DNA of 64,000 bases, from positions 258,240-322,239 of the forward strand of contig NMRA01000178.1 in the NCBI GenBank assembly GCA_002633005.1, written 5' to 3'. The DNA is from Phoronis australis (Eukaryota > Phoronida > Phoronidae). The position numbers and the translations under genes are program-made. Every line of letters begins with the position of its first letter. Position 1 is the stretch's first letter. The notes beneath the pieces were generated by a model that saw only the letters and a program-made list of their open reading frames with translations, did not search any database and was not told the origin of the DNA. Shown here one piece after another: positions 1-11,600 of this stretch.

Positions 1-635
1 AGATGGATTCGACCTAGTTTGCGACACCCAGTGGCCATTTTTACTGTTTTTGAGTCTGTTTTTTGGCGTCCACCCCTCTATCAACCAAACCGCTCTAAGT
101 ATGATTGTGAAAATTGGCATGTATGTTCTTACTATGAAGAGGAGGGTTGTCACTGAATTTCCCATGACTTTGATTACTGTGGCGCCTCCTAGTGGCAGTT
201 TTTTTTTTGCGCCTATGGCTGTATGTCCCAAACTGTTTGCAGGATCTTTACTAAATTTAGCAAGTGTATTTATGTGATGTTGACAACAGACGATGACAAC
301 TTTAGGATGATTTTGGCTCATAGCGGTATGCCTCTAGTGGCAATTTTAGTATTTTACATTGACCTCTGTATTTTCATAGGTCTTCAGGTGTATACTTTGT
401 GTTACTTCGTGACTATGAAGGAAAAGTTCCAAGTAGAAATTTGTTTCTGGTAATCTAATGCTGTGCTAATCTCGTATGTTGGTAAATTTGTTTTTAATTC
501 TATGTTTCTGTGGTGATTTAAACAACGGATGTATAGGATGTGCTTGTATTATGAAGATCACTCACGTTTTGCCCCTAGCCTATTGAGGAGACAATGACCA
601 TGCCTTTCCATTTTGCAAAGTACAACATACTACTG
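1..635. repeat. Dispersed copy of the ~150-bp subunit satellite
   Basis: This stretch aligns by eye, nearly base for base, with 57058-57715 in a CYB5R4 intron. Both copies carry CCTAGTGGC boxes followed by T-runs at roughly 150-bp spacing, and both stop matching just after the shared string AAGTACAACATACTAC. The common right boundary suggests a mobile or amplified unit with a defined end. Short open frames here are incidental. Confidence 0.85.
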
Positions 636-723
636 GCCACTTTATGGTACCAATAAACAACCCTAGAAGGATACTGTATACGGTGCAATTGTGGGTGCAT
701 TTCAATGCTCTGCGTTGCTCTTG

Positions 724-1964
724 TTAAAGTTTGGCATTGCAGAGCTGAGTAACTCAGCAGTTCTTTTAGTAATTCTTCTCACATCTGAGATAGCGCTATA
801 ACATTCTTGATCGAGTTGTTTGAGGTTTTCTGGAAACTGCTCTTTCGATTTCTCATGCCCTTAAATTAGCTCCAGCGTTCTTTGACGCAATTTTCTGAGC
901 TACACAGAGTGTTTTATCTGTTTCTCGCTTCGACTCGCTTGTCTCGAGTTATTCAAAATTTACCCATGACTAGGGCGTGACACTGGTTCATTTCTTTGGC
1001 TTTAGCATGGTAACCATTTAAGGGTTCAAGAACAACAGGGGTTCTAAGACTTCTTGTCTTTCACACAACACAAGCCTCATATTTTGTTCTAGTGAGGTGT
1101 CATTTGCACATATATTTATTATAACTTGAGACTAGTTGAATTTTATTGAATGCAACAGGTGCTGTGATGGTCATTTTAGACCAGTACTTTTAGAATGAAA
1201 GTGTTTCTAGATGATATCTAGATTTCTAATTGATAGGTTTCACTGAAACGTGACACAGCTAGCTCAGCATATGACGTACTACATTGCACTGAAATCAGTA
1301 AATTGATTTTCGGGCAATTTTTGACTAATAAAAACATAGCCCCTAGTGGCATTTTTCCTTTTGTTATGTCGTCTGCTTTATATCTCATGAACCCCTGGTC
1401 AGATGTTGATGAAGGTGGCACAAGGGTATAGCCCATTCCTTGGGTGGCACAGGCCTTTTTTCAGTGTACTCCACCCCGTGAGCCAGACTGGAGGGGTTTT
1501 TTTATTGTGGGATGATAGCTAAAGTACCGATGTAGGATTTCAATGACCTTGAAACAGAAGTAGGTGTTGGTTTTGTGCTGGCACCAGGTGTCGCTGATAA
1601 TTTTGAGATCTCAGCATCGGCTAGTGGCCATTTTTTCTGACCCTCCTGTTTTCCAGTTTTCTGCTTGATATCTCAAATACCTCTGGTCGTATGTTGATGA
1701 AATTTAATGTGTTGAGTATTGCTTGGGTCTTGCATGTCGCTTTTCAATTTGCCCCACCCTCGGAACCAGGGGATGAGTCTTTTCAGTATTTTTTGAGCAA
1801 GATTTTTGTGATGACATATGACAAATTGATGAAACTTGGCACGTAGGGCAACCAGGGCGATGCATGCAGCACCTTTTCATTCTTGCTACTAGCGGTGGAA
1901 CTTGTCTTGAGAAAGGGCATTTCCAGATGATAATCTAGAGAACTCAGAATTTAAAAAAAAATAC
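724..1964. repeat. Long duplicated repeat unit, copy 1
   Basis: This is the first of two near-identical ~1.25-kb units; the second lies about 1506 bp downstream. Both begin at TTAAAGTTTGGCATTGCAG and end in an A-run followed by TAC. Copy 1 lacks several short stretches found in copy 2, and it ends at a single N at 1965. It contains CCTAGTGGC and CTAGTGGCC boxes like those of the satellite at 56.4 kb. No transposase or reverse transcriptase frame is visible. Confidence 0.85.
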
Positions 1965-2229
1965 NAGTGTCAATCGAGGTGCAATGACACTGTGTGGGTG
2001 ACAGAAATCAGAGAGAACCTTAGCCTTCTTTGACTTGAGTAATTATTGAAGTGTTTTGATGTCATAGGGCTCTAAGGAGTTTAAATATTTTGCAGTTACC
2101 CGTTACTTTTCAATTTGAATAGTATTTGAGGTTACTATGAAGTGTGTTGCTTCATCATACTATCTTTTTTGTTTTTTGTTTCGACGCATGCTACGGGTCG
2201 CGTCTCTGGCGCAAAACATGTAATCATTT

Positions 2230-3523
2230 TTAAAGTTTGGCATTGCAGAGCTGAGTAACTCAGCAGTTCTTTGAGTAATTCTTCTCACATCTGGTCTATA
2301 TGAGATAGCGCTACAACATTCTTGATCGAGTTGTTTGAGGTTTTCTGGAAACTGCTCTTTCGATTTCTCATGCCCTTAAATTAGCTCCAGCTTTCTTTGA
2401 CGCAATTTTCTGAGCTACACAGGGTGTTTTATCTGTTTCTCGCTTCGACTTGCTAGTCTCGAGTTATTCAAGATTTACCCATGACTAGGGCATGACACTG
2501 GTTCATTTCTTTGGCTTTAGCATGGTAACCATTTAAGGATTCAAGAACAACAGGGGTTCTAAGACTTCTTGTCTTTCACACAACACAAGCCTCATATTTT
2601 GTTCTAGTGAGGTGTCATTTGCACATATATTTATTATAACTTTTCAGTATCTTGAGACTAGTTGAATTTTATTGAATGCAACAGGTGCTGTGATGGTCAT
2701 TTTAGACAAGTACTTTTAGAATGAAAGTGTTTCTAGATGATATCTAGATTTCTAATTAATAGGTTTCACTGAAACGTGACACAGCTAGCTCAGCATATGA
2801 CGTACTACATTGCACTGACATCAGTAAATTGATTTTCGGGCAATTTTGACTAATAAAAACATAGCCCCTAGTGGCATTTTTCCTTTTGTTATGTCGTCTG
2901 CTTTATATCTCATGAACCCCTGGTCAGATGTTGATGAAGGTGGCACAAGGGTATAGCCCATTCCTTGGGTGGCACAGGCCTTTTTTCAGTGTACTCCACC
3001 CCCTGAGCCAGACTGGAGGGGCTTTTTTTGCTTTTCGGAAGAGTATTGCGGGATGATAGCTAAAGTACCGATGTAGGATTTCAATGACCTTGAGACAGAA
3101 GTAGGTGTTGGTTTTGTGCTGGCACCAGGTGTCGCTGATAATTTTGAGATCTCAGCATCGGCTAGTGGCCATTTTTTCTGACCCTCCTGTTCTCCAGTTT
3201 TCTGCTTGATATCTCAAATACCTCTGGTCGTATGTTGATGAAATTTAGTGTGTTGAGTATTGCTTGGGTTGTGCATGTCGCTTTTCAATTTGCCCCACCC
3301 TCGGAACCAGGGTATGAGTCGTTTCAGTATTTTTTAGGCGAGATTTTTGTGATGACATATGACAAATTTATGATACTTGGCACGCAGGGCAACCAGGGCG
3401 ATGGATGCAGGCCCCTTTTCATTCTGCCCCTGTCTTGCTTCTAGCGGTGGGACTTGTCTTGAGAAAGGGTGTTTCCAGATGATAATCTAGAGAACTGATT
3501 GACAGAATTTAAAAAAAAAATAC
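2230..3523. repeat. Long duplicated repeat unit, copy 2
   Basis: This is the fuller of the two copies. Relative to 724-1964 it has extra segments, for example near 2293, 2645 and 3030, and it ends in an uninterrupted A-run at about 3511-3521. The 265 bp between the copies (1966-2229) are unrelated, so this is a spaced direct repeat, not an uninterrupted tandem. The terminal A-run could be a retroposon 3' end, but no coding remnant supports that. Confidence 0.85.
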
Positions 3524-4088
3524 CGCAGGGATATATGATGGCATACTTCATCACAAGTTGGGTTTTGAGGAGTAGCTCATATCTTTGTCTTGGCATGCGG
3601 CATTTCAGTATGGGAAAAAAGTTGTTCCCGGATGTAGAAATTAGTGATTGATCTATTTCAATGAAACGTTGACACAGAAATTACATGATGGCAATGTGCT
3701 GGTACTAGATTTGACTACTGCAGCACCACCTAGTAGATAATGACAGAAGCTAACAGTTCATGCCAATAGTATTGACAAAATGATACGTAATTCCGTTGTC
3801 ATGACAGCTGGGTGGAAGTAACAGTCTTCCCGCAGGACTGAGAATGAAGTGGAGGAAATGTAGAAAGGTGGCTAAGTCATTATGTAATTGGAGTTTTGCC
3901 GCCGTAATTGTCGTTGGTGCAAATTGCCAGCCATGTTCTTGCGTATAGTAATCGTCCTGTGAATACAACTATAGTTACACATTCTCGCTTAAGCTGAACA
4001 TGTCATTATGATCTTTACTGCTGAATTGTAGATAGTGTACTATGGAATACAATTTTAATCATTTGGCAAAAAAATGCTCAGGCTTTCG

Positions 4089-4205
4089 AAACATGGTTCA
4101 GCTTTTTCAAACATGGCTCAGAGCTTTTTCAGACATGGCTCAGAGCTTTTTCAAACATGGCTCAGAGCTTTTTCAGACATGGCTCAGAGCTTTTTCAAGC
4201 ATGGA
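4089..4205. repeat. 21-bp minisatellite
   Basis: About five to six copies of a unit centred on CATGGCTCAGAGCTTTTTCA occur in tandem, alternating AGA and AAA at the joint. A strongly diverged relative lies at 54738-54850, and both arrays are followed by a similar tail (GCATGGAGCAG or GCATAGTACAAC, then GGAGAAC). The array is therefore probably part of a dispersed element. Confidence 0.85.
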
Positions 4206-5420
4206 GCAGTACCACGTTTAAATATCGCGAGGGAGAACTGCATTAATTACTTGTCATTTTTGCTGTAAACATATAATTAGCCGTAATGACAGGAAATCTG
4301 GTACTTTGTCTGAATTACTCTTGTCCAATTTTGATTAGGTTATTAATCCAACAAGTGCTGTGTCACTGTGTCATTTTGTGTCTATTGTGAGTTTGCATTG
4401 GCCAAACTTTATTTTTTGGTTCTTTACGAGAGAAGTAAACTATACCTGCTAATTTTGGCCAGTTCTTTTAGTGGTGTGGCCCTTTGTGTCACGTTTTTCC
4501 TTGTTGCAAAATGTTGGAAACTGTTTTTTTTTTAAACTTTTTGATTCGATGTTCCTAGGCTTCAAAAGCTGAGGTATTGACACTTTTCTCCATTCTGACT
4601 TCCATCTATTCCTAATTGTGGTCAAATTGCTGTTTCTGAGCTATATACTATTTGTGGTTCATCGAAGGGGGATGTCAATTGTGTTACTCTTGTTTGATAT
4701 TCTTTGGCCCTTTTGGTCTTGTAATTATGTGAAATTCAATTCTTAGGTGTCAGTGCACTTCACGTGGCTGCATGTCCATTCACAGTCACATTTTCTTACA
4801 GTCGGCATTGCCAAAAAACCGGGCCATGAGAAGCCTACCACACCATCAGTGTTGATAGTGAAATGGTTAGGTGTATGACTTTCGTAAACAATCTGACCAA
4901 AGGCACCTTGGCTTGGAAATTAACTGCATCATATTGATCTTTCGTGCCTGCAACCGTTGACAGTAAACAAGACGTCAACTACTTAACGCCAGAAGATCCA
5001 GATTCATTACTAGCATAGAAACAGTAATTTTAACGGAAAAATACACTCAGAATTAGTACTTTGTAATAGTGAGGAGTTCAGAGTTACCTTACTGTTCAAG
5101 TAGGCCAATCTTGTTTTGGTATTTTTTCACAGGTGCAGAAAGCCTGATCTGTGTTTATTGTTTATCTGATCAAAATTAGTTAGAAAAAACAAAGTACATT
5201 AATGATAAGTTTGTAATAGTCATTTTCAAATACTCGACAGCAAATTATTTTGTTTGTAACGTAATGATGTATGGGTGATTTAAGTCCGAGTTGGGAGTAA
5301 TTTCGTTTGTGGTATTTTGCGTATGATATTTACTGGAGATATAAACTCTACTTTTCAGACTTCGCTCTCATGAGTATTCGTGGTGACGTTATCAAAGTCC
5401 TGGCTTTCAGTCACCATGGT

Positions 5421-5520
5421 TTACACGTTTGCGTGGCAGTTTTCCTGCACAGGTTGCACACTTTTTGCACAGATTACACTTTTTTGCCACGTTTTAATCC
5501 GTGTAAAATTCTTACCCGAG
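5421..5520. repeat. Short hairpin element, copy 1
   Basis: TTACACGTTTGCGTGGCA on the left pairs imperfectly with TGCCACGTTTTAATCCGTGTAA on the right, followed by AAATTCTTACCCGAG. A related hairpin at 7846-7915 ends in AAATTCTCACCCGGG. The shared tail and inverted arms suggest a small non-autonomous element. Confidence 0.55.
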
Positions 5521-7845
5521 CAGGTGACCCGAAATTTGCATGTTTAGGACAAAAATGGAAAGGGGATAATGGCAGGTTAGGCAATCTTGTCTCTTATTCG
5601 CAGGTTAGTGCTTCTGCACATATTGTTGAGTGTTATTTATTTTATCAATAAAAAAGATCTGTTGAGCTGCTCCATCATGGGGCCATATTGTCTAGTGTTC
5701 AAAATGCCTGCTGCAGCCTTATGCCGTGTGAGTGGCGTTTTTTGCGCGAGTTTGGTTATTGATCTTTGTGTGTCTTCATCAATATATTTTTATGCTATTA
5801 AATAGCAACTAAATAATGCTGGGTGCTTTTTTGTCACCTGGGTCATTAGCGATCTTTGTGCCATTCAGCTGCAATTGTTCATGCAAACTCTTTGTTTTTT
5901 GGATGAAAGGAAAGGCTAAGAAGTAAGTTTGTCGCATTTGACTATTAACTTAAATGACAATCTGTTAATATTCTCATGTTTGTTTTCAGTTGATCGTGAG
6001 TAATTCTTTACATCATTATAACTGTTGCCTCTCCATAAATACACACATTTTCAAACCATGAAATGCTACATTTACAAGATCCTTTAATTAATAAAGGAAC
6101 ATGTACGCGGAAATAATGTGCTCGTAACTATTGTCAAAAGACCATTATGTCTTGGCTGACAGCCCAGGTCTCATTCAGAAACCTGTGCAGGAAATTGCAG
6201 TAAATAACACTGTAAGGTGTGATGTGAATAATATGATGATTTTCAATCACAGTTTATGCACTTGGTCTAGTTAGCTTGTTCTTTTTCTCAAATTTTCAGT
6301 GAAATAATTGACGCATCAGATTCTTTTCAACCCCTTGTTAACACAGCTATCATCAAGATATGGAATTAACAAGTCGGCATTGCTTAGTAATATTAGATAA
6401 TGCAGTGATTCGCAACTATGATAATTCATTTTACTGGATTCGTAAGCTATGTTTTGTCGACGACTGAGTTTTTCAAACTTGTGCGACACCTGGTGGTGAG
6501 TGTCACTCTTGAGGAAAACTTCAGTCTTGAGATTGAATTGAAGAGCAAAAGTTAAGTTCATACATAGTGCTTGCAGGTGGATTTAGTGTTACAGTGTCTA
6601 CACTTCAATGTGATGTGAGAGGTTATAACCTCAATGTCATAGAGGTTACTGACAGGTGGCGCTGTCAACGACAGCACATTAATCTTTTGGTATTTTGTTC
6701 GAATATTCCCGATTCTAGCGTATAAGCATTTCATTTCATTTATCACCCAACTACTGTAACACGATACTTAAAATTTAAAAAACTCACAATGTTTCTAAAT
6801 TTGATGACCAAGGTATTAAGTTCCGTTAACATCCATATAAAAATGGAGATCCTGGTTTCTGACAGATACATTTTTCGGTGCTAATTTTTAGAATGAAATT
6901 AAAATAATATCAACCAATAAAACCACATAGTTTGAAAATCACACAGAAATGTTTGTAGCCATAGACCATGTATTTCTTAGAAATCACACGATTTCCACAG
7001 AAATCCCAGTAACATCTGCAAATCTGTAGCTGATTCTTATAGCTTCAAAATAACATCCCTCTAAATCAGAAATGACATTTAATGTAACTGTCATGGGTAG
7101 CCACATTTCAGTTCCTCTTGCAAATAGTCAAGAATTCCCAAGAGTCACTGTTATCTCGTCTATTGACAATTTTTATTACAATTCACTTCCCGATGTCATT
7201 AAGGAATGCAACTCAATCAGCTGTGTTAAAAGCATTTTTTATGATGCTGACACTGCAATGGCCTTGACCCAGTTTTGTCTACATTATTCAGGCCAAGATG
7301 CTATCTTTTCCTAAACTCTGGCAAATTTAGACTCAGTTTTAACAATATTTGCCTATTGCAAGTGGTGATTCCTAAGTCGTATGGTCATATTTTTCTCATT
7401 TGTGAAGAGGAACTCGATCTGTCGGGCACGTGATGAAAATCAGATTTTACGTACATTGTCTATCATTATTTTCCATCGTTAGAGATGAAGTCAGATTTTT
7501 TGTTAAATGGCAGTCTTAATCTGGAAGATTTTCAAAATGCGTTTCTTTTTGTGTCAGTAGGTTCTTAGCATGATGTGAAATGTGATTCTGCCTGACGTCT
7601 GCATCTAATTTACACATAGATGTCTGCTAAATTATTCATCAGATTGTATAACCAGTCTCTCATCATTGTATTTCATAGTGATAATACAACTGCGTAATTT
7701 CTCCTAGCCATATATAATGCCCTGCGTTTCTGAATTTATTTATTGTTCAATGTCTGTTTTATGCAATAAATGTTATTGTGTTTTAAAAAAAAATTAATAG
7801 TGTATTTAAAACAATTGCATGGAGCTTCTCTGTTACTGTTCAGGA

Positions 7846-7915
7846 ACCACACGTTTTTGCTCGTGTGACACGCTCAAAAGCGTGTCAAACGTGTAAAATT
7901 CTCACCCGGGAAGAA
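7846..7915. repeat. Short hairpin element, copy 2
   Basis: The core TGACACGCT-CAAA-AGCGTGTCA is a perfect 9-bp stem with a 4-base loop, flanked by ACACGT and ACGTGT. The tail GTGTAAAATTCTCACCCG matches the element at 5421-5520. Confidence 0.6.
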
Positions 7916-8323
7916 AGGTTAGAGACTAAGATTTTGAATTTGCAATGATTGTACAGTTTCATTTTCAATGAGTTTACTTCATGTACAGCTGGTTGTGTAC
8001 GTGACCCACTCCTGACAATATACGTAGTCTCTTAGTATGTAAACCATGAATAGATTTATATAAATAATGTAGTACTAGTGAATTGTATCTAGCACAATCT
8101 AGCACATATTTATCTTGCACATTGACTGTCTGTAGTCTCAGTCAATTTACCATTGTTTCACTTAGGCTGGGGCCTATCTGTGTATTGAAGTGATACACTG
8201 CAGGTTCAATCGATTGCTAATATGAGCTTTCGACACCACCTGGTGGATAATTATGCAGTCTGTTCTTTCCCTCATTCACATACTGGTATCTTTGTTAACG
8301 TGACGGAATTTTCTGTAGATAAG

Positions 8324-8587
8324 CCCATGGGCGTGTATTCGGAAAATGAAAAATTTCAGGTGCTAACACCTGGGTGTTTATTCAGAAAAGTGGGCGTGTA
8401 ACCGGAAATTAAGTCATAGGTTTCCTGTTGACATTTTCTACTTAAAAATGTGTTTTCAACTTTTATATAAATAAATGCATAGTTCGCCAGCACTTTGTTT
8501 GTTTTCATATGATAAACGTGCCACAAAACTGATTTAGTGACTAAAAGTTGACGCTCAGAGGAAATTTTCCGAATAAACGCCCCACTA
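8324..8587. mobile_element. Inverted-repeat element just upstream of NUDT18
   Basis: The left arm (GGGCGTGTATTCGGAAAAT near 8330, with a second copy near 8373) is inverted on the right at 8561-8587 (GAAATTTTCCGAATAAACGC). The arms are about 25 bp and roughly 240 bp apart, and no coding frame lies between. Related GGGCGCTTAAACCGAAAATT wording occurs near 62095. The element ends about 60 bp before the first ATG of NUDT18, so it may sit in that gene's promoter or 5' UTR. Confidence 0.6.
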
Positions 8588-8647
8588 TCTGGATACTTGA
8601 CAGTAGACATTGTAACTCCAAATAAATGCCCATGTGCGTTTCATCAG

Positions 8648-11600
8648 ATGGGCTTGTCTACAGGGGAAAACTCTGGTAATAATTCTTTCCCTGTCTTTTC
8701 AGATAGATCTTTCAAGCCTGTTACCAAGTATACAGTTGGTTATATTGTGTGTGGCATTGCCATCAATGAAAAAGGCGAGATTCTAATGATGCAAGAGGCC
8801 AAACAGTCTTGTAGAGGCTTATGGTACTTGCCTGCTGGCAGGCTGGAACTGGGAGAATCTCTTGTGGTAAGCAACACAGTTTTATGACGGGATTGAGTTA
8901 CCAGCAAATTTTGAATTGATAAAAACGGAAAACTTTTGGAGAGTTTTTGAGATCTTAAGTTCCGTTTTAATGTTGCCGAAGAATGTCTGTAAGACCTTCC
9001 TGTGCCAGTAAATTCTAATTTCTTCATTCACAGATTGTTGTCAGTAGTATAGTGTTTGTGCTTTTAAGACATGGAGCAAAATGAATTGCGAAATGATGAG
9101 ATACATTGTGGGCTGACATCATGGTCTTTGTAGCACTGCTGATGACTATAAAATGGTCATTAAATGTTGAATGTGTGCAGCACACAATGGTTATGGCAGC
9201 TAGACTACATGACTCAGACTACAACGGATAGGAATTATAATATGAAGCCAACTCCACCTGCCTTACAGTATGTAATCATCTGTCTAATGCTACCTATCGG
9301 ATGTACTGTCTAGTGTCTAGATTATCTGTATCTACTCAACTGCTATTCTAATGTCAGTCTGTCCGTCCGTCCTTCTGTCTGTCAGTCTATCCGTTTGCCT
9401 GCCCGCCCATGGGTCGGTCCATCTGTCCTCCTGTATGTCTACTTACAGTATCTATCATCATATCTCCACTATGTCTTTACTCCATCAGATTACTCACCAT
9501 CCAGCGGTACCATCTTAACCCTAGTCATCAATGCTGGGAAATTGTGAAGGTCTATAGCTGCTGGATAACATTCCCTTCAGGGTGGTGTATGTGGTAAACG
9601 TCCTAGTTAATTCTCTGGGTGATTAACTGGCCAGCCTGGAAGTTGGGTGGTGGGCACTTAATCCAGAAATGAGCACTTAAATTGGAAATTCCTAGAAATT
9701 GGAAGTAGGTTCTTACCCAAACGCGAGTGCTTTATCTGAGCCTGAGACAGCTAAGGCCCTGGCTACCTATGTGACTTGTGTAGTTATCCGTTCAAAGAAT
9801 GAAAGGTTAGTTTTCAATGATGGGATTTAGATTTCATAGTCTATTGTCTAAAATGAAAGAATGTTGCCATGAACAGGCAGCAACCTAAATCAATGCACAC
9901 CCATTTCTGTTCTTAACCCACGAAGAAAAGAATTGAAAAATGAAAATTAGCGGTCTTCGAATTTTCAAAATGGATGCATTATAAGAAAAATTAGCATATA
10001 GGTTTTCCTCAGCAGTGCGGCTAATTAAAGCCACCACGTGCGTTAATTTTGAGGGTGGGTTAGTCACACTTAAACTAACTTTGACGTTTGGCTAACAAAA
10101 CCCCAAATTTTAGTGTAGCAGTTGCCTCCGTCATGATAAAGTCCAGGCACTGTTGAAGTGGCTCTTGTAATCCCAATTAGTAAAGAGCGAGGAACGCCTA
10201 ATATAGGGTGGTTTTTCAGCCAAGCTTAATCCAAAAATTTTGAAAAGTAGCAATGGCATGAACATTTAACCCAGATGTTTACAGTACTTATCTGGTTAAA
10301 TTAAGTGAATATTAAGTGTTCTCCTTTAATGAGTTGGCTTGATACCTCATACCTTGAGCTTTGTGTAAGCTAATGGTGTTTTGTTTCCTCTAATAACTTT
10401 CTGGCAGAAAGAAAGGTTTGTTATCTGCCATCAGCAGTTTCAAATTGGATGGCTGGAGGTGCCTACCAAAATATCTGTTTCCCCTAATTTAATTTGTCTT
10501 GATCTGTGAAACTTGAATAAATGTGGTCATGAATCACGAAATCCAATTATTTTAAGTGTGTGTTCCCTAACATAAACTGTTCCAAAGTTATTCGTCTGAG
10601 TTATATTACCACTTAATTTCTTAGCCCCAAAAAGCCTTGCACTCATTCCAAGGCAGCACTGGACACTAAGGTAAACCCTGAGACAAGTCTTTTTTTCATT
10701 GAGTATCAGTTTTCATCCAGGCTGTTGTTAGGCAATACTAATTTTACATAGTTTAGACCCTAATATTAATTATAGTGATATTGATTGTTGGTTGTAGAAC
10801 AAGTGTCTAATGAAGCCTTAGTGAGAGGCAGTCATACTGTTGCCATGGTGATGAAACCTACTCCTTTGTTCCTGTTTAGAAACTTGTTAATGAAGTGGGT
10901 TGAATTCTCTAGATCCAATGTCGCGATTATCAGTTGTGTGACCATGAACTTTAATTATTTGTCAAAGTGCGTGTTTCAATATCTCACACCAATTGTTACA
11001 TCTATTTGTTACTGCATATTATGCTTCAAAAATTTCTACACTACATTATATATGAAGAAAACTTAGTAAATATACCATACACAAAAATATAAGAAATTTA
11101 AGTCCAAGCATTTTATTTTTACTGGCCATTATTGCTTGTCGCTCAAGACTGACCTGAATTTGCCAGGCACCGATCAGTACAATGTCAGGGATATTTTAAT
11201 TGGATACTAATCAGGACATGTTTCATGACAAATGAGAATGTTTTCACCACATAGTTTGATAAGTTGATCGTTTTGGGAATTAGTGTGTATAGAAACAACA
11301 CTGCTTTGTGACATTTTATAGGTTTAATACTTGAGTTACCATGCAGCGTGACTCAGGTTAAAACAATCTATTACAATTATCACATATCTACCCGCAGTTC
11401 AATTTTTTAGGTTCTTTGAAGGTTGCTTTACCCATACCTGCCTGTTTACACAATTGTTTTGGTTTGTTATCACGTTACCAAATCACTCATGCACAAATTT
11501 TAATCTATGATGGTTCTAACTGACACATGATACAATGTACAGTTAAACTGAAACATGTGCAGATTCCACACTAAATAATTCCAACAGGTGGTGTTTACAA

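Larger units (their letters stand above)
3524..8323. other. Gene-free intergenic stretch
   Basis: I see no supported gene. The stretch is AT-rich with short open frames that lack splice or homology support. It holds a 21-bp minisatellite (4089-4205), two related hairpin elements (5421-5520 and 7846-7915), an A-run near 7785, and isolated CTCF-like motifs (6483-6496 and 8233-8246). Confidence 0.6.

Noticed and set aside
4074-4268. 64-codon frame with repeated HGSELFQTWL-like peptides
   Set aside because: It is a by-product of the 21-bp minisatellite; no splice, homology or context support.
8597-8647. Extension of NUDT18 to 8597
   Set aside because: The codon at 8597 is TTG, not ATG. The first ATG in frame is 8648.
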